Assembly (NCBI GenBank): GCA_013823365.1 | Contig: PNMC01000010.1 | Span: 1 to 36,731, forward strand | Direction of reading: 5' to 3' | DNA from: Parvibaculum sp. | GTDB lineage: Bacteria; Pseudomonadota; Alphaproteobacteria; Parvibaculales; Parvibaculaceae | Length of the DNA stretch: 36,731 nucleotides | The notes under the pieces: model-generated | What the model was told of the DNA's origin: nothing | The model's input: the letters and a program-made list of their open reading frames with translations, nothing else | The model's database searches: none | Shown: piece by piece, positions 17,222 through 25,591 of the stretch | How positions within the stretch are numbered: position 1 is the first letter of the stretch | Layout of the letters: every line of letters begins with the position of its first letter | Translations under genes and position numbers: made by a program

Positions 17222-17719
17222 TCAGCCCTTCTCGCGCATGAGCCGCGCCTTGTCGCGCTCCCAGCTCCGCTCTTTCAGCGTCTCGCGCTTGTCGGCGAGC
17301 TTCTTGCCTTGTGCGAGACCGATCTCGACCTTCACGAAGCCCTTGTCGTTGAAATACATGCGGAGCGGCACGATGGTCATGCCCTGCCGCTGCACGGCCG
17401 CCACCAGCTTGTCGATCTCGCGCCGGTGAAGCAGCAGCTTCCGCGGCCGCCGCGTTTCATGGTTGAAGCGGTTGGCCTGCAGATAGACCGGGATATAGGC
17501 GTTGACCAGCATGATCTCGCCTTCCCGCGTCGCATGAGCATAGGCTTCGTTGAGACTGCCCTGCCCCGTGCGCAGCGACTTCACCTCGCTGCCCTTGAGC
17601 TCGATGCCCGCCTCGAAGGTCTCCGTAATACTGTAGTTGAAACGCGCCTTGCGGTTGTCGGCAATGATCTTGCTGCCGTCTCCGGGCTTCCTTTTGGCGC
17701 CGCCGCTTTTGGAGGACAT
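17222..17719 (-). CDS. smpB: SsrA-binding protein SmpB
   Basis: SmpB binds tmRNA and takes the place of the codon-anticodon pair during rescue of stalled ribosomes. The 165-aa protein contains the beta-barrel core [42 protein letters not shown], then [20 protein letters not shown], and a basic C-terminal tail ([28 protein letters not shown]) that reaches the decoding centre. The track start (17803) runs into dapA; the ATG at 17719 ([11 protein letters not shown]) gives the normal N-terminus. It lies 25 bp downstream of dapA, a common alphaproteobacterial pairing. The tmRNA gene itself is not in the window. Confidence 0.95.
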   Translation of the reverse strand: MSSKSGGAKRKPGDGSKIIADNRKARFNYSITETFEAGIELKGSEVKSLRTGQGSLNEAYAHATREGEIMLVNAYIPVYLQANRFNHETRRPRKLLLHRREIDKLVAAVQRQGMTIVPLRMYFNDKGFVKVEIGLAQGKKLADKRETLKERSWERDKARLMREKG

Positions 17720-17744
17720 GACTCCCGCGTTTCCTTCCCGCCCC

Positions 17745-18620
17745 TCAGTTGAGGAGCCCGGCGCTCCGCATCGCGTCCCGGACCTTGTCCTGCACGGGCG
17801 CACTCGCCGTCACGAGCGGAAGCCTGATTTCGTTCTCGCACAGGCCGAGCAGGCTCGCGCCATACTTCACCGGCGCCGGATTGGGGTCGATGAAGAGCGA
17901 ATTATGGAGCGGCATCAGCCGGTCCTGAATCTGCAGCGCCTTGGCATAGTCGCCTGCCAGTGTCGCTTCCTGGAATTCCGCGCAGAGCTTCGGCGCGATA
18001 TTCGCCGTGACCGAGATGCAGCCGACGCCGCCATGCGCGTTGAAGGCGAGCGCGGTCGCATCCTCGCCCGAAAGCTGGCAGAACTCAGGCCCCATGGCTT
18101 GGCGCTGCAGGCTGACGCGCGCGATATTCGCCGTCGCATCCTTCACGCCCACCACATTCTTCAGCTCGAAAAGCCGCGTCATGGTCTCGAGCGAGATGTC
18201 GACGATAGTTCGCCCGGGAATATTGTAGAGGATGATCGGAATATCGACGGCATCGTTCACCGCCTTGAAATGCTGGTAGATGCCTTCCTGCGACGGCTTG
18301 TTGTAATAGCCGGTCACGCTGAGCACGGCATCGGCGCCCGCTTCCTTCGCGAAAGCGGTCAGCTCGATCGCTTCGACCGTATTGTTGGAACCCGCCCCGG
18401 CGATCACCGGCACCCGGCCGCGCGCGGCCTCGATGCAGAGCTTCACCACGCGCTTGTGCTCGTCATGCGACAGCGTGGGCGACTCGCCCGTCGTGCCGCA
18501 GGGAACGAGACCATGCGTGCCCTGCTCGATCTGCCATTCCACGAGTTTCACGAACGCGGCCTCATCCACCTTGCCATTCTTGAATGGCGTTATGAGTGCG
18601 ACGAACGATCCCTTGAACAT
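17745..18620 (-). CDS. dapA: 4-hydroxy-tetrahydrodipicolinate synthase
   Basis: DapA condenses pyruvate with aspartate semialdehyde, the committed step to lysine and diaminopimelate for peptidoglycan. The 291-aa TIM barrel shows [22 protein letters not shown] (catalytic Thr pair near 43-44), [31 protein letters not shown], the Tyr in [11 protein letters not shown] and the Schiff-base Lys in [12 protein letters not shown]. The track start at 18716 is too far upstream; the ATG at 18620 ([13 protein letters not shown]) follows GGAG. In the leader, CCCCGG and CCGGGG (18637-18642 and 18653-18658) form a hairpin just before the ribosome site. Among feedback residues I can identify none reliably. 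It is co-transcribed with smpB and divergent from the lytic transglycosylase gene. Confidence 0.95.
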   Translation of the reverse strand: MFKGSFVALITPFKNGKVDEAAFVKLVEWQIEQGTHGLVPCGTTGESPTLSHDEHKRVVKLCIEAARGRVPVIAGAGSNNTVEAIELTAFAKEAGADAVLSVTGYYNKPSQEGIYQHFKAVNDAVDIPIILYNIPGRTIVDISLETMTRLFELKNVVGVKDATANIARVSLQRQAMGPEFCQLSGEDATALAFNAHGGVGCISVTANIAPKLCAEFQEATLAGDYAKALQIQDRLMPLHNSLFIDPNPAPVKYGASLLGLCENEIRLPLVTASAPVQDKVRDAMRSAGLLN

Positions 18621-18905
18621 GGCTTTGGCTCCGTTACCCCGGATTAACCCTGCCGGGGAATTTTTCGGGCGTCTCCCGAAGGCGCGCAACATAACCGCAA
18701 GTCCCCGGCCCGGCAAGAAATCTGCCGGTTTTCCCGGTTTCTGTTGCAGCGCGCCGGGAAGCGCGATTAGTCTCGAATTAAAGGACAGAATGGCAGGCTG
18801 AGGCTCAAGGCCGCCACTTCGTCGGCGGCGCCTCGCCCGGCCCTTCCCGGCCGCAAGCGCAGGCGGGATTCGGTTTCTTCTTTATGGATAGGCAATTTGA
18901 AGCCC

Positions 18906-21176
18906 ATGTTCTCGGCGAAGCGTTTGCGGGTTGCGGTTCTTTCCCTCGCGGCGCTCGCCGTCATGCCCGCGGCCGGCTGGGCTTCCGCCGTGCCCCTTGC
19001 CCGGCCCGACGCCGGTAAACCGGCAAGCGCCCCCGCAAGCGCCGCAGCGCCCGCCCGCCCGGCGGCCAGCGCCGCGGGTACATTTTCGGGTATCGGCGCG
19101 GCCGAAATGACGGCGCTCCGTGCCGCCTATGCCGAGTCGGACCGGGGCAACTGGCCGACCGCCACGAGGCACCTGTCGCAGGTCTCGGACCCTGTCGCCA
19201 TCAAGCTCGTTACCTGGTCCCGCCTCATCTCGGACAACAGCACCGCAACCTTTGCCGAAATCGTCGCCTTCACGGACGCCAATCCGGACTGGCCGCGCCG
19301 GGCGACGCTCGATCTGCGTGCCGAACGGGCCCTGCTCGGCTACCCCATGTCGAACGAGGATGTGGTCGAGTGGTTTTCAGCGACCGCCCCCGCCTCCGGC
19401 GAAGGCCGCATCCGCTATGGCAAGGCGCTCCTCGACATGGGACGGACCCAGGAAGGCGCCGAGTGGATTCGCCGCGCCTGGGTGGAAAACGATTTCTCCG
19501 CCGCACGCCAGAAGGAAATCCTCGCCGCCTTCGGCCAGCACATAAATACCGAGGCGCAGCAGAATCGCCTCGCCCGCCTTCTCTGGGAACGCCGCACGAC
19601 GGATGCGCGCTCCACCGCTGCCCTTCTCGGGCAAGAGGCCCGCGCGCTCGCAGATGCCCGCATCGAGCTGATCGCCGGATCGAGCCGTGCCCAGACCGCG
19701 CTCTCGCAGGTGCCTCCGGCGCTCCGCGCCGATCCCGGCCTTCTCTATGAACAGGTCCGCTATGAACGTCAGCGGGGCAACGATCACAATGCCCTGCCGC
19801 TGCTGCTGACGGCACCGACCGAACCGCACAAGCTCGTCCGTCCCGAAACATGGTGGATCGAGCGCCGCATCCTGGCGCGCAAGGCGCTGACGGAAGGCCT
19901 CTATATGCAGGCCTACCAGATCTCGGCGGGCCATGGCCTGAGCGAGGGGGTGGACTTCGCCGATGCCGAATTCATGGCGGGCTGGATCGCGCTGCAATTC
20001 CTGAACAAGGCGGACATTGCCTACGGGCATTTCCGCAAGCTTGAAGCGGGCGTCTCGACACCGATCAGCAAGTCGCGCGCGGAATACTGGTCTGCCCGCG
20101 CTGCAGCCGCCGCCGGCAAGCAGCAGGAAGCCGACCGCTACTTCAAGGCGGCTGCCGCCTATCCGACGACATTTTACGGCCAGCTTGCCACGGCAGCGCT
20201 TGCAAGCCGCGGCGGCGATGCGAAGCTTGCCCTGCCGCCCGCGCCCGCGCGCGATGCCGACATGCTCAAGCAGTTTTCCGGCCGCGAACTCGTGCGCGCC
20301 GCGCGCATCCTGAAGGACGCGGACCGCGAGCGGGAACTCTGGTCCGTCATGCTGCATCTGTCGACGACGCTGGAAACCAAGGCGGAACTCAGCGCGCTGT
20401 CCGACCTTGCCGTCAGCTTCGGCGACCGCAAGCTGTCGCTGCGCGTCGCGAAGAATGCGCTCGCCCGCAACATCATCGTCACCGACCATGCCTATCCGAC
20501 CGATGCCATGCCCTCATGGACGCACCGCGGACCGCCCGTCGAAAAGGCACTCGTTTACGGCCTGTCGCGCCAGGAAAGCGAATTCGATGCCAATGCACTG
20601 AGCCCCGCCGGTGCACGCGGCATCATGCAGCTCATGCCGGGCACGGCCCGTATCGTGGCAAAGCAGGTCGGCCTTCCCTACAACCAGAGCCGCCTCAGCG
20701 ATCCCGTCTATAACGCCACGCTCGGCGCCGCCCATCTCGGCGACCTCGTCGAGAACGAGTTCGGCGGCTCCTACATCATGAGTATCGCCGCCTACAATGC
20801 CGGCTCCTCGCGCGTGCGCCAATGGGTCGGCCGGTACGGCGACCCGCGTTCGACCGCCGTCGATCCGATCGACTGGATCGAGAGCATTCCGTTCTCCGAA
20901 ACGCGCAACTATGTCCAGCGCGTGATCGAGAACATGGAAGTCTATCGCGGGCGCCTCAGCGGCTCGCCGCAGCCTGTCCGCATCGATCAGGACCTGCGCC
21001 GCCACACCGGCCCGGTTCCGATCACGACGCCCGCCCCCACGCCGCGGCCAAGCAATGTTCCGCTCGCACCGCCAACCGCAACACCGGCCGCCGCCGTTCC
21101 GGCTTCCCCGTCGCCGACGCCCATTGCCTCCCCCGGCAGCGCCATGTCGCCCGTCGTCGAGGCGGAAGACCGCTGA
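18906..21176 (+). CDS. Soluble lytic murein transglycosylase (Slt70-like)
   Basis: This periplasmic enzyme cleaves the MurNAc-GlcNAc bond to leave 1,6-anhydroMurNAc. A Sec signal peptide (basic start, LSLAALAVMPAAGWASA) and a low-complexity Ala/Pro linker come first. A long helical superhelix of tetratricopeptide-like repeats (about 70-500) then forms the U-shaped domain. The catalytic SLT domain (about 545-700) has the catalytic Glu in SRQESEFDANALSPAGARGIMQLMPGTA (near residue 557), then AYNAGSSRVRQW and SETRNYVQRVIENMEVYR. The C-terminus is Pro/Thr/Ala-rich (TTPAPTPRPSNVPLAPP) and probably disordered. The start could also be the TTG at 18897. The gene is divergent from dapA, a cell-wall precursor gene. 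Confidence 0.92.
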   Translation: MFSAKRLRVAVLSLAALAVMPAAGWASAVPLARPDAGKPASAPASAAAPARPAASAAGTFSGIGAAEMTALRAAYAESDRGNWPTATRHLSQVSDPVAIKLVTWSRLISDNSTATFAEIVAFTDANPDWPRRATLDLRAERALLGYPMSNEDVVEWFSATAPASGEGRIRYGKALLDMGRTQEGAEWIRRAWVENDFSAARQKEILAAFGQHINTEAQQNRLARLLWERRTTDARSTAALLGQEARALADARIELIAGSSRAQTALSQVPPALRADPGLLYEQVRYERQRGNDHNALPLLLTAPTEPHKLVRPETWWIERRILARKALTEGLYMQAYQISAGHGLSEGVDFADAEFMAGWIALQFLNKADIAYGHFRKLEAGVSTPISKSRAEYWSARAAAAAGKQQEADRYFKAAAAYPTTFYGQLATAALASRGGDAKLALPPAPARDADMLKQFSGRELVRAARILKDADRERELWSVMLHLSTTLETKAELSALSDLAVSFGDRKLSLRVAKNALARNIIVTDHAYPTDAMPSWTHRGPPVEKALVYGLSRQESEFDANALSPAGARGIMQLMPGTARIVAKQVGLPYNQSRLSDPVYNATLGAAHLGDLVENEFGGSYIMSIAAYNAGSSRVRQWVGRYGDPRSTAVDPIDWIESIPFSETRNYVQRVIENMEVYRGRLSGSPQPVRIDQDLRRHTGPVPITTPAPTPRPSNVPLAPPTATPAAAVPASPSPTPIASPGSAMSPVVEAEDR

Positions 21177-21250
21177 CACAATCTTGCCGCTTGCCGTCCG
21201 CCCCCGCGCCTGCACATGATCGCCTTCCTCGAATGCCGGGAGACCAGAGC

Positions 21251-22123
21251 ATGGCAGCTGCCTATCGCGACCTTTTCTACACGAGCCAGGACGGGCTGAA
21301 GCTTTATGCGCGCGATTATGGCGACCGCACCGCGCCGGGCGTTCCGGTCATCTGCCTGCCGGGTCTTACACGCAACTCGAAGGACTTCGCCGCGCTCGCC
21401 GAGCATCTCGCGCCGAAGCACCGCGTTCTCTGCGCGGATTTCCGGGGCCGCGGCCGCTCGGCTTACTGCGACAACTGGGCGGATTACACGCCCGCCCATG
21501 AGATGATGGACACGCTCGACCTCATGGGCGCGGCAGGCGTCGGACAAGCGGTCTTCATCGGCACCTCGCGCGGCGGCATCGTCACCATGGCGCTCGCCGC
21601 CTTCCGCCCCAACGTCATCAAGGCCGCCGTGCTGAACGATATCGGCCCCGAACTCGAACAAAGGGGCATCGAGCGGATCGCGGGCTATGTCGGTGTGATG
21701 GAGGTGCCCGCGACCTGGGACGAAGCGGCGGTGAAACTCCGCGTGATGAACGAGCGCGAGTTCCCCTCCCTCACGGCGGAAGAATGGCGCGCCTTCAGCC
21801 GCCGCACCTTTGCCGAGGAACATGGCGCGCCGAAACTCGACTACGACCCCAGGATCGGCACCGCCATGCGCAAGGGCATGGAAGCCACAAACGGCGCGGT
21901 CCCGACCATGTGGCCGCAATTCGCCGCGCTGGCGCAGAAGCCCGTCCTCGTGATCCGCGGCGAGAATTCGGACCTTCTGGGCGCTGAGACCGTTTCCCGC
22001 ATGGAGGCGGCAGGCCCCGATATTTCGTCGGCCACCATAAAGGATCGCGGGCACGCTCCATTCCTCGACGAACCGGAGGCGATCGAGGCGGTCGACGCCT
22101 TCCTCGCCCGCGTGGCGCGCTGA
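21251..22123 (+). CDS. Alpha/beta hydrolase
   Basis: The 290-aa cytosolic alpha/beta-fold hydrolase carries the nucleophile elbow GTSRGG (Ser near residue 100), an acid residue around NSDLLG and the His in DRGHAPFLDEPEAI. The oxyanion-hole region is PVICLPGLTRNSKDF, and DFRGRGRS follows strand 4, as in the epoxide-hydrolase/haloalkane-dehalogenase-like branch. The substrate cannot be told from the sequence. The ATG at 21251 has GGGAGA eight bases upstream. The ORF track extends into the transglycosylase gene. It follows that gene by 74 bp and converges almost directly with the Na/Pi gene (3 bp between stops). Confidence 0.85.
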   Translation: MAAAYRDLFYTSQDGLKLYARDYGDRTAPGVPVICLPGLTRNSKDFAALAEHLAPKHRVLCADFRGRGRSAYCDNWADYTPAHEMMDTLDLMGAAGVGQAVFIGTSRGGIVTMALAAFRPNVIKAAVLNDIGPELEQRGIERIAGYVGVMEVPATWDEAAVKLRVMNEREFPSLTAEEWRAFSRRTFAEEHGAPKLDYDPRIGTAMRKGMEATNGAVPTMWPQFAALAQKPVLVIRGENSDLLGAETVSRMEAAGPDISSATIKDRGHAPFLDEPEAIEAVDAFLARVAR

Positions 22124-22126
22124 CCC

Positions 22127-23788
22127 TTATTCGTTCCTCGCCACCGCTTCGGCGATGGATGGCTTGGCGGCATCGGGCTTTGCCGGCGCGACGATTGCTT
22201 CGGCCGCCTCGATCCGCATCGCCGCACGCACCGCATGATGCGCAATCCGGCGGATGAGATCGGCTTCCCGCACGGCCCCGTCCAGCAAGTGCAGCCGGGT
22301 GAAGCCGCCCCGCGAAGCCGCCTTCAGCACCTCGTCCTTTATGCGCTGATATTCCGCCTCGAAGGCCTGCCCCCGCGCGGACAAGGCGTCCCCGCCGGTC
22401 AGCGTCTGCGTATCGAGAAGCTCCGCCAGGGAATTGCGATAGGCCCGCAACTCCGCCGCGAGATCGTCCGGCAATTGATGGATCTCGGCCGCATGGTCCA
22501 TCAACTCCTCAAGCTCATGCACAATGCCGTTATAGTGCTGCAGCGCCCGCAGCGCATGGGCGAGCGCTTCGGGCAGCCTGTCCGGCAGCCGCGCGCCGGA
22601 CATTGCGGCGGCATAGTCTCCGATCGCCTCCGACAGATGCGCGAGCGGCAGCACCCGCCGCTTCACCTGCGCGGCTTTGAGGAGCGGTGCCTTGAGATAT
22701 TCCGCCACCATGCCGCTCGCGATGCCGCCGAAGCGCCTGAGTTCGAGCAGCAGGCTCGCCGCCGCCAGCGAAGGCATGTCCTGCAGCGTCTTGTCGAGAT
22801 GTTGCGGCCGCGCCTCGCTTTCCTCCTGCGAGACGAAGCGCGTCTTCAGCCACTCCACCATGCGGTCGGCCCAGAACCAGACGGAGAGCAGGCCGAGCAG
22901 ATTGAAGCTCGTGTGGAAGATCGCGAGGATCATCGCCGGTTCGGGCAGACCCCAGCCTCTCCCGCCCAGCCATGAGATTCCCCAGAAGAAGACCGGCAGC
23001 AAGACACAGGCAATCGCAGCCGAGGAAAGATTGAAGATGAAATGCGCGGCGGCAACGCGCTTCGCATTCGACGTCGCATCGAGCACGGCAAGTATGCCGG
23101 TCACCGTGGTACCGATATTCGCGCCGATGACCATGGCCGCGCCGGTCGGAAGGTCGATCAGCCCGCCGGAGACCGCCGAGAGCGCAATGGCGATCGAGGC
23201 GCTCGATGACTGCGCCATAGCCGTTATCAGCAGTCCCGCAAAGACGAACAGGACGTAGTGCAGGAAGCCGCCGCCGCTGAGCGTATCGAGCTGCAGCACC
23301 CCGGCAACGCCTTCGAATGAGTCTTTCAGAACCGAAACGCCGAGAAAGAATATCCCGAACCCGGCAATGGCCTCGCCGATAGCACCCCGTGCGCCGCTCG
23401 GCGCCGTGAGCCGCAGGATCATGCCGACACCGATGGCCGGCAGCGCGAGTACCTTGATATCGACATTGAACCCGACGGCCGACACGATCCAGCCCGTCAT
23501 GGTCGTTCCGACCGCGCTGCCGAAGATCACCCAGACCGCATGACCGAGTGTCAACACGCCCGCATTGACGAAACCGATCGCCGCCACCGTGACGGCGCTC
23601 GACGACTGCACCAGAGCCGTGAGCGAAAAGCCCGCTGCGAGCCCCTTCGCCCGCGTATTCGTCCAGCGCTCCAGAATCTGCTTGAGCGACGGGCCGGCAG
23701 CGACCTTCAGCCCGTCCGTCATCAGCCACATGCCGACAAGGAAGAGCCCCAGCCCGCCGAGCAATCCCGTAAAACTGTCGAAGCCCAT
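22127..23788 (-). CDS. Na/Pi cotransporter family protein (NptA/YjbB-like) with PhoU-like tail
   Basis: This is an inner-membrane phosphate transporter-like protein. Two inverted repeat halves each carry the family QSSSA motif: TALVQSSSAVTVAAIGFVNAG (about 58-78) and TAMAQSSSASIAIALSAVSGG (about 188-208). The second half also has GANIGTTVTGILA. Eight or so membrane segments fill residues 1-315. The C-terminal 220 residues are soluble and helical with PhoU-like character (LLELRRFGGIASGMVAEYLKAPLL and so on), as in bacterial YjbB, where the family is linked to phosphate export. The 553-aa length is normal. The ATG follows GGAGG. No other phosphate gene lies nearby. Confidence 0.9.
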   Translation of the reverse strand: MGFDSFTGLLGGLGLFLVGMWLMTDGLKVAAGPSLKQILERWTNTRAKGLAAGFSLTALVQSSSAVTVAAIGFVNAGVLTLGHAVWVIFGSAVGTTMTGWIVSAVGFNVDIKVLALPAIGVGMILRLTAPSGARGAIGEAIAGFGIFFLGVSVLKDSFEGVAGVLQLDTLSGGGFLHYVLFVFAGLLITAMAQSSSASIAIALSAVSGGLIDLPTGAAMVIGANIGTTVTGILAVLDATSNAKRVAAAHFIFNLSSAAIACVLLPVFFWGISWLGGRGWGLPEPAMILAIFHTSFNLLGLLSVWFWADRMVEWLKTRFVSQEESEARPQHLDKTLQDMPSLAAASLLLELRRFGGIASGMVAEYLKAPLLKAAQVKRRVLPLAHLSEAIGDYAAAMSGARLPDRLPEALAHALRALQHYNGIVHELEELMDHAAEIHQLPDDLAAELRAYRNSLAELLDTQTLTGGDALSARGQAFEAEYQRIKDEVLKAASRGGFTRLHLLDGAVREADLIRRIAHHAVRAAMRIEAAEAIVAPAKPDAAKPSIAEAVARNE

Positions 23789-23815
23789 TCAAATCCTCCG
23801 TGGCCGAGTATCGCT

Positions 23816-24520
23816 TTATCGGCGCCTCAGCCGCAACATGCGCGTGGCGCCGCGCTGGAACTCGAACGGCACCTCGACAAGCTCCGCCTCATGCCCCTCC
23901 GCCCGAAGCGCCTTCATTGCGCCGGGCAGATGGCTGGACGGCAACCCGTCCAGATTGAGCAAGGGGAAGACACGCACCTCCTCCGCCACACGCAGCAGCT
24001 CCTTCAGCGATGCCACATGGAAGCGAAAGTCGAGCCGGTCTCCATAGAGAAACAGGAGATGGGAGACCAGCGCGAGGCTGAACGCGCCATCCGGGAAAGG
24101 CAGCACCGGCAGCGCTGCCTCGACATAGCGTCCGTCGCGTTTGCCCGTCTCATAATCCGCGGCGAAGAGCGCCAGCGCCTCCCGCCTGAGCCGAAGCACA
24201 TTCTCTTCCGAACCGTAATGGGCCCAGTTGAAGCGATAGGCCGCCCGGCGCAGGCCCGCCCGCATCGCTCCCACCGTCTCCTCGAAACGATGCGTAATAT
24301 CTTCCGCCGGAAGCCCATAGAGCGGATCGGCCGCGACGACCGGAAGGTGAAGCGCATGGGCCTCGGCGGCGAAGGACGAAGGACCCGCGCCGATATCGAG
24401 CACAGGCCCGAGTTCCCTCGGATCGCCTATACCGAAAAAGGCGGCATACTCGCTGAACCTCCGCCCCCAGGGCACGATGCCCGGAAGATCGAAGGCAGGC
24501 TTGTCTCTGGTATCGGGCAT
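23816..24520 (-). CDS. Class I SAM-dependent methyltransferase of unknown substrate
   Basis: The 234-aa protein has a Rossmann-type methyltransferase core: motif I VLDIGAGPSSFAAEAHAL (about 41-58), motif II VVAADPLY, and motif IV-like LPFPDGAFSLALVSHLLFLYGDRL. The N-terminal FDLPGIVPWGRRFSEYAAFFGI and the C-terminal EVRVFPLLNLDG...VPFEFQRGATRMLRL are distinctive of a conserved uncharacterised family that I recall only as 'SAM-dependent methyltransferase'. The ATG at 24520 follows GGGAGA; the track start at 24694 would read through an attenuator. It is not a paralogue of the betaine methyltransferases upstream. Its transcript should start in the Trp-type leader at 24585-24763, so expression may follow tryptophan supply. 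Confidence 0.8.
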   Translation of the reverse strand: MPDTRDKPAFDLPGIVPWGRRFSEYAAFFGIGDPRELGPVLDIGAGPSSFAAEAHALHLPVVAADPLYGLPAEDITHRFEETVGAMRAGLRRAAYRFNWAHYGSEENVLRLRREALALFAADYETGKRDGRYVEAALPVLPFPDGAFSLALVSHLLFLYGDRLDFRFHVASLKELLRVAEEVRVFPLLNLDGLPSSHLPGAMKALRAEGHEAELVEVPFEFQRGATRMLRLRRR

Positions 24521-24584
24521 CGCGGCTCTCCCTTGGGTACGACCGCCACCACCCGGAGAAGCCTTTGACGCATGCGCGAAAACG

Positions 24585-24611
24585 AAAAGGCCGCCTCCAG
24601 ACGGGGCGGCC
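24585..24611 (-). terminator. Attenuator terminator (segments 3:4), possibly bidirectional
   Basis: On the minus strand GGCCGCC (plus 24605-24611) pairs with GGCGGCC (plus 24589-24595) around a 9-nt loop, then TTTTCGTTTTCG follows. On the plus strand the same stem is followed by TTTTT. It lies between the leader peptide gene and the methyltransferase start. With no plus-strand gene upstream, its natural role is on the minus strand as the terminator of the attenuator. Confidence 0.85.
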
Positions 24612-24644
24612 TTTTTCCGGTTTCGATCGTCAGACGACGGAACG

Positions 24645-24652
24645 GGCCACCC
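24645..24652 (-). promoter_or_regulatory. Antiterminator segment (segment 2) of the Trp-type attenuator
   Basis: Just after the leader stop codon, GGGTGGCC can pair with GGCCGCCC of the terminator stem (all 8 positions, one G-U), which would block the terminator. It can instead pair with CCACC at the Thr-Thr end of the leader gene. This gives the mutually exclusive 1:2, 2:3 and 3:4 pairings expected of ribosome-controlled attenuation. Confidence 0.7.
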
Positions 24653-24653
24653 T

Positions 24654-24698
24654 TCAGGTGGTCCACCAGTTCCGCATTGCGAAAGCCATCGCATTCAT
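24654..24698 (-). CDS. Trp-type attenuator leader peptide, MNAMAFAMRNWWTT
   Basis: This 14-codon ORF was missed by the ORF track. It starts ATG with AGAGGA seven bases upstream and ends at TGA two bases before the antiterminator segment. Residues 11-14 are Trp-Trp-Thr-Thr (TGG TGG ACC ACC). The two Trp codons lie directly before the CCACC element that pairs with segment 2, so a ribosome stalled for charged tRNA-Trp would cover segment 1 and free segment 2 to form the antiterminator. This is the layout of trp leader peptides such as Sinorhizobium TrpL, which ends in three Trp codons, although here no trp gene follows. Control by threonine, through the two Thr codons, is a weaker alternative. 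Translation is inferred. Confidence 0.8.
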   Translation of the reverse strand: MNAMAFAMRNWWTT

Positions 24699-24734
24699 CG
24701 TCAGATCCTCTCGCCGGATCGTTCCGGCGGAGGA

Positions 24735-24763
24735 AATCTAGTCCCGGCGCCTCACTTTGCCAA
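24735..24763 (-). promoter_or_regulatory. Promoter for the attenuator leader and methyltransferase
   Basis: On the minus strand TTGGCA (plus 24758-24763) is 17 bp from TAGATT (plus 24735-24740). The -35 box overlaps the last codons of the SDMT gene. Transcription would start near 24728 and give a short 5' UTR that contains a CGCCGG...CCGGCG hairpin before the leader's ribosome site. Confidence 0.55.
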
Positions 24764-25591
24764 GCGGTAATGCATGACGCCCCAGGCGAGCCAGCCCTTG
24801 TCGGCCCCATCCACCCAGCGCTCGAGCCCCTTCAGCATGTTGTCGAGATATTCGGTACTGGCACCCTTCGTCAGCCGCTCGTAATTCGCCTCGAGCTCCT
24901 GCCCGACCCGCCAATAATGGCGTCGGAGCTGATGCGTCATCTCGATCACATCGATTTTCTCGAGGCCGCGCGCCGCAAGCTCCCGGTCGTAGAAGCTGAA
25001 GCTCCCGAGCGTTTCGAGATGGATGCGGTCGAGGATCGGCTGCAACACGCCGTCCGGGCAGTCATCGGCCTGCATCGGATCGGTGAAGATGAACTCGCCG
25101 CCGGGCCTCAGGACACGCGCCACCTCATCGAGAACGCGAGGCCGGTTGCCGCTGTGAAGGATCGCATCCTGCGACCAGACCACATCGATGGAGCGGTCTT
25201 CGACCGGAATATTCTCGAAGTCGCCATGCAGCACTTCGATACGGCCATCGAGCCCGGCCTTTCCGTTCAACTCGCGATTGAGCCTGTTCTGCGTCTCGCT
25301 GATATTGACGCAGATGACCTTGCAGCCCCGTGTCTTCGCAAGATGCCGCGCCGCGCCGCCATAGCCGGCACCGATATCGAGCACGACGGAATCCCGCGTC
25401 AGGCCCTTGAGCATGGAGGCGAGCGTTTCGTCGTTCCGGTGGCTTGCCGGCACGATCGGCTCGTCATCGCTCGCATACATGCCGATGTGAATATCCTCTC
25501 CACCCCATATGGTGAAATAGAAGGAATCCGCATCCGGACTGTCGTAATAGGCTTCGGCCTGGGCGACCGCGGCGGATCTGGCCTTATTCAT
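24752..25591 (-). CDS. sdmt: Sarcosine/dimethylglycine N-methyltransferase
   Basis: This enzyme uses S-adenosylmethionine to methylate sarcosine and dimethylglycine to glycine betaine, an osmoprotectant. The 279-aa protein begins AEAYYDSPDADSFYFTIWGGEDIHIGMY, which is characteristic of SDMT. Motif I is SVVLDIGAGYGGAARHLAKTRGC, followed by VNISETQN and VWSQDAILHSGNRPRVLDEVARVLRPGGEFIFTDP, and the C-terminal half has HYWRVGQELEANYERL. It matches the halophile SDMT (Ectothiorhodospira/Actinopolyspora type) as I know that family. The ATG at 25591 lies within the last codons of the GSMT gene (8-bp overlap), so the two enzymes are translationally coupled. The track start at 25663 is too far upstream. 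Confidence 0.92.
   Translation of the reverse strand: MNKARSAAVAQAEAYYDSPDADSFYFTIWGGEDIHIGMYASDDEPIVPASHRNDETLASMLKGLTRDSVVLDIGAGYGGAARHLAKTRGCKVICVNISETQNRLNRELNGKAGLDGRIEVLHGDFENIPVEDRSIDVVWSQDAILHSGNRPRVLDEVARVLRPGGEFIFTDPMQADDCPDGVLQPILDRIHLETLGSFSFYDRELAARGLEKIDVIEMTHQLRRHYWRVGQELEANYERLTKGASTEYLDNMLKGLERWVDGADKGWLAWGVMHYRLAK

Noticed and set aside
17214-17231. Hairpin GAAGGGC-ctca-GCCCTTC spanning the convergent ends of the uracil-DNA glycosylase and smpB genes, as a bidirectional terminator
   Set aside because: It has no T-tract on either strand and overlaps both stop codons, so the evidence for termination is weak.
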